Shown here: positions 6,466 to 11,482 of the stretch, piece by piece
Layout: each line of letters opens with the position of its first letter
Position numbering within the stretch: position 1 is the first letter of the stretch
Assembly (NCBI GenBank): GCA_016839665.1
Contig: JAEOTU010000161.1
Location: 1 to 11,482, forward strand
Reading direction: 5' to 3'
Origin: Candidatus Hodarchaeota archaeon
Lineage (GTDB): Archaea > Asgardarchaeota > Heimdallarchaeia > Hodarchaeales > Hodarchaeaceae
DNA length: 11,482 nt
Translations under genes and position numbers: made by a program
Notes under the pieces: model-generated
What the model was told of the DNA's origin: nothing
Database searches by the model: none
The model's input: the letters and a program-made list of their open reading frames with translations, nothing else

Positions 6466-6481
6466 ATTCATTTAAATGAAT
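6466..6481. promoter_or_regulatory. Perfect 16-bp palindrome upstream of the dehydrogenase promoter
   Basis: ATTCATTTAAATGAAT is a gapless palindrome of 8-bp arms. It ends 17 bp before the TATA-like box at 6499, a place where archaeal activators commonly bind. It is AT-rich, so chance is possible. The protein that would bind it is unknown. Confidence 0.45.
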
Positions 6482-6498
6482 AATATTGCTCATCCTTG

Positions 6499-6508
6499 AA
6501 AATATATC
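6499..6508 (+). promoter_or_regulatory. TATA-like box for the dihydrolipoyl dehydrogenase gene
   Basis: AAAATATATC is centred about 25 nt before ATG 6528. With no ribosome binding site in the interval, a leaderless transcript is predicted. Confidence 0.5.
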
Positions 6509-6527
6509 ATAATAGAGTTGTTTGTAT

Positions 6528-7937
6528 ATGGAAGAGACTATCAATACCGATATTGCAATTATTGGAGGGGGACCAGGTGGTTACGTTGCAGCAATTCGTG
6601 CAGCACAGTTGGGAGCGAAAGTCGTACTGATTGAAAAAGGGGAAATTGGAGGAACTTGTCTCAATCGAGGATGTATCCCAACAAAAGTTTTGGTTGAGTC
6701 TGCAAAGCGGTGCAAAGCATTACGAGAGATGGCAAAATTTGGGTTGAAATCGGAACATTTAGGGGTTGATTATTCCAAAGTTCAGAGGAGAAAGACCCTT
6801 ATTGTAAAACGTCTTGTGAGAGGGATAAACTTCTTAATGAAGAAACACAACATCCAAGTCTTAAATGGAGAGGGGAGTTTTCTTGATCCCCACACTATTT
6901 CTGTTTGGGGTCATGAAACGAGCTATAAAGTTGTTGCGAAAAAAACCATCATTGCTACGGGAAGTAAACCTTTTTTTGTTCCCATTCCAGGAATTGATGG
7001 CACAAAAGTGTTAACAAGTACCGATATTCTTCAATTAAGTCATATCCCCAAAAGCTTGATAGTTATTGGAGGAGGTGTGATTGGTGGAGAATTTGCATGT
7101 ATTTTCAGGTGTTTTGAGGAATCTAAAATCACTATTGTGGAGATGCTCCCTCGATTAATACCTATGGAAGATCCTGACCTAGGAAAAGAGCTTAAATCTG
7201 CTTTTAAACGAGTGGGAATGATTGTACACACAGGATCACGAGTAACTCGAATTTCAGATACACCCATAGGAAATAAAAGGGTAACGTTTACAGATTCAGA
7301 AGGGAAAGAACAGAATATCGAAGCTGAATATGTTTTGGTTTCGATTGGACGAGCTCCAGTAGTTGAAGGATTGAATCTTGAGGCAATTGGAGTGAAATAC
7401 CAACGAGGGATTTTTGTAAATACTAAGATGGAAACAAATATTCCAGATGTGTATGCAATTGGGGATGTAATCCAAGGATTACCATCACCAATGCTTGCGT
7501 ATACTGCGTCTCAGGAAGGCGAGGTGGCTGCTGAAAATGCTCTAGGTCATGAGTCTGAAATGAGTTATCATGCTATTCCAAGTACTATATATACAAATCC
7601 TGAAGTTGCGGCGGTAGGATTATCAGAGGATAAAGCAAAAGAAGAATATGGAGATATTTTGGTCGGATCATTTCCATTTCAAGGAAACGCGCGAGCAGTT
7701 ATTGCAGGATCAAATCGTGGGTTTGTTAAAGTCATCCTTGACGCGAAAACAAATGTAATCCTAGGTGTCCATATTATTGGCCCTCATGCAACAGAGTTGA
7801 TTGCAGAAGGAACATTAGCAGTAGCGAACAGGATGAAAGCTGAAGATTTAATTAAAGTTCAACATGCCCATCCTGTTCTTTATGAAACAATCAAAGAAGC
7901 AGTATTATGTGCACTCGGTCGTGCAATTCACAAATAG
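6528..7937 (+). CDS. lpdA: Dihydrolipoyl dehydrogenase
   Basis: A cytosolic FAD enzyme of 469 residues that reoxidises dihydrolipoamide with NAD+ in 2-oxoacid dehydrogenase or glycine cleavage complexes. Seen in order: FAD-binding IAIIGGGPGGYVAA (about 10-22); the redox pair in GGTCLNRGCIPTK with Cys44 and Cys49; the NAD-binding SLIVIGGGVIGGEFA (about 178-192); the second FAD motif YAIGDV; and the C-terminal interface motif HAHPVLYE with catalytic His448 and Glu453. The CxxxxC spacing and the HxH...E pair set it apart from mercuric and other related reductases. Length is normal for the family. Start ATG 6528 is chosen over TTG 6522 because of the TATA-like box at 6499. No lipoyl carrier, E1/E2 or lipoate ligase gene is nearby, so its complex is not identified. 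The gene runs toward uvrB, with 37 bp between stops. Confidence 0.95.
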   Translation: MEETINTDIAIIGGGPGGYVAAIRAAQLGAKVVLIEKGEIGGTCLNRGCIPTKVLVESAKRCKALREMAKFGLKSEHLGVDYSKVQRRKTLIVKRLVRGINFLMKKHNIQVLNGEGSFLDPHTISVWGHETSYKVVAKKTIIATGSKPFFVPIPGIDGTKVLTSTDILQLSHIPKSLIVIGGGVIGGEFACIFRCFEESKITIVEMLPRLIPMEDPDLGKELKSAFKRVGMIVHTGSRVTRISDTPIGNKRVTFTDSEGKEQNIEAEYVLVSIGRAPVVEGLNLEAIGVKYQRGIFVNTKMETNIPDVYAIGDVIQGLPSPMLAYTASQEGEVAAENALGHESEMSYHAIPSTIYTNPEVAAVGLSEDKAKEEYGDILVGSFPFQGNARAVIAGSNRGFVKVILDAKTNVILGVHIIGPHATELIAEGTLAVANRMKAEDLIKVQHAHPVLYETIKEAVLCALGRAIHK

Positions 7938-7957
7938 AATTTTAAGACTAGCAAAAT

Positions 7958-7984
7958 TCGTCTGTTTTAGACGATCATTTTTTT
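7958..7984 (+). terminator. Hairpin plus T-run after the dehydrogenase gene
   Basis: A 6-bp stem TCGTCT/AGACGA (7958-7963, 7969-7974) with loop GTTTT is followed by seven T at 7978-7984. Those T residues lie inside the last codons of uvrB on the other strand. It resembles an intrinsic terminator for plus-strand transcripts; archaea can terminate on the T-run alone. In the uvrB direction only a short T-tract follows. Confidence 0.5.
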
Positions 7985-9978
7985 CTGTCTAAGATTCTTG
8001 GAGTTTTTTTCCCTTTTGGTTTTTCGATCTCAAAAATTATGTCACGGATAGATGCTGCTTTTTCAAACTCAAGATTTTTCGCAGCAATTTGCATTTCCTT
8101 TCTCAGGGCTGTTAGGTATTCTGGAAGGTCCTCGGCTGGAATTTTTTCTTGTTTAATGTCAGTAAAAGATGCCTTAAGTTCTACAAGTGGAGAACGTATT
8201 TCTTTAATTATTGTTTGAGGTTTAATTCCCATTTTCTCATTGAATTTCAGTTGTTTTCGTCGTCGCCGTTTTGTTTCAGCTATAGCCATTTCCATAGACT
8301 CTGAAATCTTATCAGCATAGAAAATTACCCGCCCATGAACATTACGAGACGCACGACCAATAGTTTGAATGAGTGATCGTTCATTTCTGAGAAATCCTTG
8401 TTTATCAGCATCTAAAATCCCAACCATGGAAACTTCGGGTAAATCAAGTCCTTCTCGTAAGAGATTGATTCCCACAAGCACATCGAATTCCCCTAATCGT
8501 AATGAACGTAAGATGTCAGTTCGCTCTAGAGTCTTGATTTCTGAATGTAAATAACGTGCACGCACTCCGATTTCATCTAAATAGTCAGCAAGATTTTCTG
8601 CCATCCTTTTGGTTAAAGTTGTCACTAAAGTTCGTTCTTCTCGATCTGTGGTTTGACGAATTTCTCCTACTAAGTCATCAATCGGATTTTCCAATTTTAA
8701 TTTGACGATAATTTCTGGATCAACTAATCCTGTAGGTCTGATTATTTGTTCTGCTATATTGCCTTTTCCACTTTTTTTACGAGCATACGGGCCAGGCGTA
8801 GCACTTACAAATATTGTTTGTCCCATTCTAACTTCAAATTCGTTGAAGGTTAGAGGACGATTGTCAAACGCCGAAGGGAGTCGAAACCCATAATTCACTA
8901 GATTCCTTTTCCGAGAGAGATCTCCTTCTCGCATCCCCCCCACTTGAGGAATTGTCATGTGTGATTCATCTATTATGAGTAGATAATCCTCTGGAAAGTA
9001 TTCCAATAACGTATAGGGAGGTTCTCCTTCTAAACGTTTTTCAAAGAAGCGAGAATAGTTTTCTATTCCTGGACAATGCCCTACTTCCTCGAGTAGCTCT
9101 AAATCGTATAATGTTCGTTGTTGTAGTCTGTGAGCTTCAATGATCTTATTTTCTTTTCTTAGTTCTTTGAGTTGCATTCTTAATTCTTTACGGATTCCCC
9201 CAAGTGCCTCTCTAAGTTCTTCCTTGGGACGAACATAATGTTTTGCTGGAAAAACGATAGTTTGGTCAAGCTCTGCTAGTGTTTTCCCTGTGAGAGGATG
9301 GATATGCTTAATACGTTCGATTTCATCTCCAAAAAGCTCAATACGTACGGCTTTGTTGTCTTCATAAGTAGGCCATACATCTATCGTATCTCCTCGACAT
9401 CTGATTGTTCCGCGTTCCAAAACCATTGGCTCTCGTTCATACTGAATATCAACTAATTTTGAGAGGATCTCTTCTTTTGAAATAGTTATCCCCTGCTTTA
9501 TGTGAAGACTCATACTTTTATAGAATTCAGGCGAACCTAGACCAAATATACAACTTACACTAGCGATTACAATTACATCGTCGCGTTCGAGGAGACTACG
9601 TGTTGCAGAAGCTCGTAGAGCCTCAATCTGTTCATTAATATCGAAGTCTTTCTCAATGTAACGATCTGTGGTCGGTAAATACGCCTCTGGTTGGTAATAA
9701 TCGTAATAAGACACAAAATATTCCACTGCATTCTTAGGAAAGTATTCCTTAAATTCTTGGTACAATTGTGCAGCTAACGTCTTGTTATGAGAGAGTACTA
9801 ATGTTGGTTTTTGCACATTTTCGATGACATTAGCTATAGTGTATGTTTTACCTGAGCCTGTGACCCCTAATAGTGTTTGGTACTTCTTTCCCTCTTTTAT
9901 TCCCTGTGTAAGTTGTTTGATAGCAGGGTTTTGGTCACCACGTGGTTTATATGGGGAAATTAGTTGAAATTTGGGCAG
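7975..9978 (-). CDS. uvrB: Excinuclease ABC subunit B
   Basis: The damage-verifying helicase-like subunit of nucleotide excision repair, loaded by UvrA and then binding UvrC. Full family length (667 residues) is reached only if translation starts before the first GTG at 9816. Seen: the N-terminal PKFQLISPYKPRGDQ; Walker A GVTGSGKT (38-45); the damage-sensing beta hairpin YYDYYQPEAYLP with IEKD following; Walker B-type IIDESHM; helicase motif QTIGRASRN; and a C-terminal UVR segment KNLEFEKAASIRDIIFEIE that binds UvrC/UvrA. No ATG, GTG or TTG occurs between the upstream in-frame stop (10012-10014) and residue 55. The family's usual MPK start aligns with CTG at 9978, nine bases after AAGGAG; ATT at 9981 is six bases after it. 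Neither uvrA nor uvrC is in the window. In archaea the UvrABC set is generally regarded as acquired from bacteria. Confidence 0.95.
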   Translation of the reverse strand: MPKFQLISPYKPRGDQNPAIKQLTQGIKEGKKYQTLLGVTGSGKTYTIANVIENVQKPTLVLSHNKTLAAQLYQEFKEYFPKNAVEYFVSYYDYYQPEAYLPTTDRYIEKDFDINEQIEALRASATRSLLERDDVIVIASVSCIFGLGSPEFYKSMSLHIKQGITISKEEILSKLVDIQYEREPMVLERGTIRCRGDTIDVWPTYEDNKAVRIELFGDEIERIKHIHPLTGKTLAELDQTIVFPAKHYVRPKEELREALGGIRKELRMQLKELRKENKIIEAHRLQQRTLYDLELLEEVGHCPGIENYSRFFEKRLEGEPPYTLLEYFPEDYLLIIDESHMTIPQVGGMREGDLSRKRNLVNYGFRLPSAFDNRPLTFNEFEVRMGQTIFVSATPGPYARKKSGKGNIAEQIIRPTGLVDPEIIVKLKLENPIDDLVGEIRQTTDREERTLVTTLTKRMAENLADYLDEIGVRARYLHSEIKTLERTDILRSLRLGEFDVLVGINLLREGLDLPEVSMVGILDADKQGFLRNERSLIQTIGRASRNVHGRVIFYADKISESMEMAIAETKRRRRKQLKFNEKMGIKPQTIIKEIRSPLVELKASFTDIKQEKIPAEDLPEYLTALRKEMQIAAKNLEFEKAASIRDIIFEIEKPKGKKTPRILDRKK

Positions 9979-9987
9979 AATAGGTTT

Positions 9988-9993
9988 CTCCTT
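9988..9993 (-). promoter_or_regulatory. Ribosome binding site of uvrB
   Basis: Minus-strand AAGGAG. It stands nine bases before CTG 9978 and six before ATT 9981, and no standard start codon lies within reach. It is the main evidence that translation starts here with a non-standard codon. Confidence 0.6.
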
Positions 9994-10036
9994 AGTGAAA
10001 TGAAGAGGAAATCACTGATATTGACAATTCTTCCCT

Positions 10037-10046
10037 CATTTATATG
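10037..10046 (-). promoter_or_regulatory. TATA-like box of uvrB
   Basis: Minus-strand CATATAAATG. A start about 26 nt downstream (near 10016) gives a leader of about 35 nt containing the AAGGAG site, consistent with a leadered, Shine-Dalgarno-dependent mRNA. Confidence 0.45.
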
Positions 10047-10073
10047 AAATAGTGTTAAGGCAAATTAGTGTTA
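10047..10073. repeat. Direct repeat just upstream of the uvrB TATA box
   Basis: AAATAGTGTTA (10047-10057) and AATTAGTGTTA (10063-10073) share 10 of 11 bases at a 16-bp period, directly upstream of the uvrB TATA-like box in the region of the BRE and activator sites. A third AATAGTGTT occurs at 10234-10242. Regulatory use is a guess. Confidence 0.35.
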
Positions 10074-10218
10074 TCTAAGGAAAGAATTTGGTTCGCTGAA
10101 AATATTGTCCAATTGATATTTATTTAGTATCCAGTCTATTAGAAGTGATTAGATGGTTTCGTAGAATTATTCCTTTCCTCTTTAATAAGTAATGATTTTT
10201 AAAGGACTTTTCATTTCT

Positions 10219-10263
10219 ATGACTGAAGAGATGAATAGTGTTCCACTCAAATTCAATGATTAA
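10219..10263 (+). CDS. Possible 14-codon leader ORF before the GTPase gene
   Basis: ATG 10219 to TAA 10261-10263 reads MTEEMNSVPLKFND. It ends 14 bases before the preferred GTPase start and just before its GAGG site, an arrangement that would allow translational coupling. TTTAATAAG at 10181-10189 is a possible TATA box, centred about 34 nt before the ATG. It may equally be a chance frame in the leader. Confidence 0.2.
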   Translation: MTEEMNSVPLKFND

Positions 10264-10277
10264 TATGAGGTTTGAGA

Positions 10278-10952
10278 GTGTTTGATAGAGATATTCGTGT
10301 GACAGTTCTGGGAAATACTGGAGTAGGGAAAACTACACTGGTTGATCGGATGAAAGGAACAGATGTAAAAAAGATTAGGAGTAAAAAGACACTTGAGATA
10401 AACATCGAAGAGAAAAAGATCAGATTAAAGAGTTCTGATGCCTATCCATGGTATTTACCTGAGGCTCATCGAAAATATCGGATTGTTGCCATCGATAACC
10501 CAGGTGATTACAAGCTTCGTCGGAAATGGCGTGAAGCTATGCGAAAATTCAAAACCGATGGTATGTTATTTCTGCTTGATCCCGACCAATCCGTTGAGGA
10601 ACAGAGGGTAGCTATGGAGGATAGCTATAATTACTTCTTAGATTCATTAGATTTAAAACCAGAAAAAGCCGATGAAATGGCTGGAAGCACTAAATATATA
10701 TTCCACTTTGTTGTTAATAAATGTGATATTTTTTTACCCGAGAACATAGATAAAGAGTTATTTAAAATAGACGCTGTTATTAAGGAAAAAGCAGTAGACT
10801 TTTTATCTCATTTTGCTCCAACAATGGATGAATTTAAGGCTACATTTTCAGAATCAAAATTTGGAATTTCATATATCTCTGCAATCTATAGTCCGTACAA
10901 AGATTTGGATAAATTATTCGATATTCTCAAGGTTTACCTTTACGATATGTAG
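10278..10952 (+). CDS. Small TRAFAC-class GTPase
   Basis: A single-domain P-loop GTPase of about 224 residues. G1 is LGNTGVGKTT (about 11-20); G3 is VAIDNPGDY, with DxxG at 73-76; G4 is VVNKCD, with NKxD at 147-150; G5 is ISAIY, with SA at 201-202. G2 is not obvious, though Thr residues at 28 and 38 are candidates. The switch II motif is DNPG, as in the DTPG type of GTPases, not the DTAGQ of Ras/Rab/Arf; the position of Ras Gln61 is Asp. No lipidation motif, membrane segment or extra domain is visible. The frame opens just after a TGA at 10266-10268. I choose GTG 10278, seven bases after GAGG at 10267-10270; TTG 10272 would be only one base from it. Asgard genomes carry many such stand-alone GTPases; function, partner and location are unknown. 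Confidence 0.85.
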   Translation: MFDRDIRVTVLGNTGVGKTTLVDRMKGTDVKKIRSKKTLEINIEEKKIRLKSSDAYPWYLPEAHRKYRIVAIDNPGDYKLRRKWREAMRKFKTDGMLFLLDPDQSVEEQRVAMEDSYNYFLDSLDLKPEKADEMAGSTKYIFHFVVNKCDIFLPENIDKELFKIDAVIKEKAVDFLSHFAPTMDEFKATFSESKFGISYISAIYSPYKDLDKLFDILKVYLYDM

Positions 10953-10988
10953 CTGGCTTTCTTAGAATACTTATTATAGTTCTTAAGT

Positions 10989-11465
10989 TCATTGAATTCC
11001 TACAATTGGAGTAATTTTTTCGATAATCTGATCTGAATCCAATTTCACTGGGTCTATCTTCAACTCAATCCGTTTTCTTCGACTCTTTATTTCAAAGTAT
11101 TCTCTTAAAATGTTCTGCATTCTGATTTTTCGAAGTATTGGAGAGAAGATACTGAAGGATAAATGTTGGTGGTCTGAAACTTGTTTTGCCTGAGTGTGAA
11201 GTATAGTCAACAGATCTTGATGAAGCTTAAAGAATTTGGGGAAGTCTCTAGAAAAAGTACTGACTGTTTTACTGGGGTTTTCTTCCGATCGGTTATGTAT
11301 TGTGGAAATGAATTTTTGTTTAAAAGGGATGAATACGTTCTCATCAAATGTTGTAATTGTTGTGGTTAGAGTATCTTCAACTGACATAGACATGCGGTAG
11401 AATTCTTCGTATATGCTACTTGGAAGAGATTGTAATTGATAAAACCCTGAATCATATTGTTTCAT
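10989..11465 (-). CDS. Unrecognised alpha-helical protein, possibly cut by the window edge
   Basis: At least 158 residues from ATG 11465, but the frame stays open to the end of the window, so the true start may be further upstream; no ribosome binding site or TATA box can be judged in the 17 bases left. The sequence is hydrophilic and mostly helical by composition, for example SSIYEEFYRMSMSVEDTL and FFKLHQDLLTILHTQAKQ, with a basic stretch KIRMQNILREYFEIKSRRKR in the last third. There is no signal peptide, membrane segment, zinc site or known motif. It is convergent with the GTPase gene, with 36 bp between the stops, so there is no operon link. Confidence 0.6.
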   Translation of the reverse strand: MKQYDSGFYQLQSLPSSIYEEFYRMSMSVEDTLTTTITTFDENVFIPFKQKFISTIHNRSEENPSKTVSTFSRDFPKFFKLHQDLLTILHTQAKQVSDHQHLSFSIFSPILRKIRMQNILREYFEIKSRRKRIELKIDPVKLDSDQIIEKITPIVGIQ

Positions 11466-11482
11466 CGTAAATGGTAGGATAT

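Noticed and set aside
7040..7267. 75-codon minus-strand frame inside the dehydrogenase gene
   Set aside because: Antisense shadow of strongly conserved coding sequence (the NAD-binding region).
8369..8893. Plus-strand frames of 61 and 63 codons opposite uvrB
   Set aside because: Antisense shadows of conserved UvrB helicase sequence.
11181..11369. 62-codon plus-strand frame near the right edge
   Set aside because: It lies opposite the 158-residue frame, which has better protein-like composition; the short one is Cys/Phe-rich and patternless.
1..11482. CRISPR array, insertion sequence, tRNA or rRNA
   Set aside because: No regular spaced repeats, transposase frame, cloverleaf-like sequence or rRNA-like block was seen on either strand.

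Overview
The window looks like chromosomal DNA of an AT-rich (roughly 37-40% G+C by eye) archaeon, most likely of the Asgard group. The archaeal reading rests on promoter structure: several genes have a TATA-like box about 24-27 nt upstream of an ATG with no Shine-Dalgarno sequence, the pattern of leaderless archaeal transcripts. Other genes carry a GGAG-type ribosome binding site. The Asgard reading is weaker. It rests on a stand-alone small GTPase, a long TPR-only protein and a BtrH-like protein, a mix I associate with those genomes. There is no rRNA, tRNA, ribosomal protein or other phylogenetic marker to settle it.

Layout, left to right. (i) Positions 1-2323, plus strand: the C-terminal part of a BtrH_N/DUF4872-type protein, cut by the window edge, then a 472-residue-class TPR protein with its own promoter. 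(ii) Positions 2324-4240, minus strand: a two-gene operon of an unusual winged-helix regulator (long charged N-terminal half, ArsR-like DNA-binding domain) and an unrecognised beta-rich 222-residue protein. Its promoter carries two tandem 15-bp palindromes at the expected transcription start, a clear candidate operator. Downstream of the operon is a separate 37-codon reading frame that repeats the last ~24 residues of the 222-residue protein. (iii) Positions 4315-4655, minus strand: a small gene of about 100 codons that appears split by a +1 frameshift. (iv) Positions 4880-6528: an ArsB/NhaD-type (ion transporter superfamily) permease and a dihydrolipoyl dehydrogenase, divergently transcribed from a 328-nt spacer that holds two perfect palindromes. 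(v) Positions 7958-10046: uvrB, convergent with the dehydrogenase gene and sharing a short hairpin between the stops; its reading frame has no ATG, GTG or TTG where family members begin and probably starts at CTG (or ATT). (vi) Positions 10219-11482: a small TRAFAC-type GTPase with a DxPG switch motif and a convergent unrecognised alpha-helical protein at the right edge.

The genes do not form one pathway. Housekeeping functions (UvrB repair, dihydrolipoyl dehydrogenase, transport) sit among lineage-specific genes. The most unusual local unit is the regulator/222-residue protein/microprotein cluster at 2368-4236, which combines an autoregulatory-looking promoter with a duplicated C-terminal peptide.
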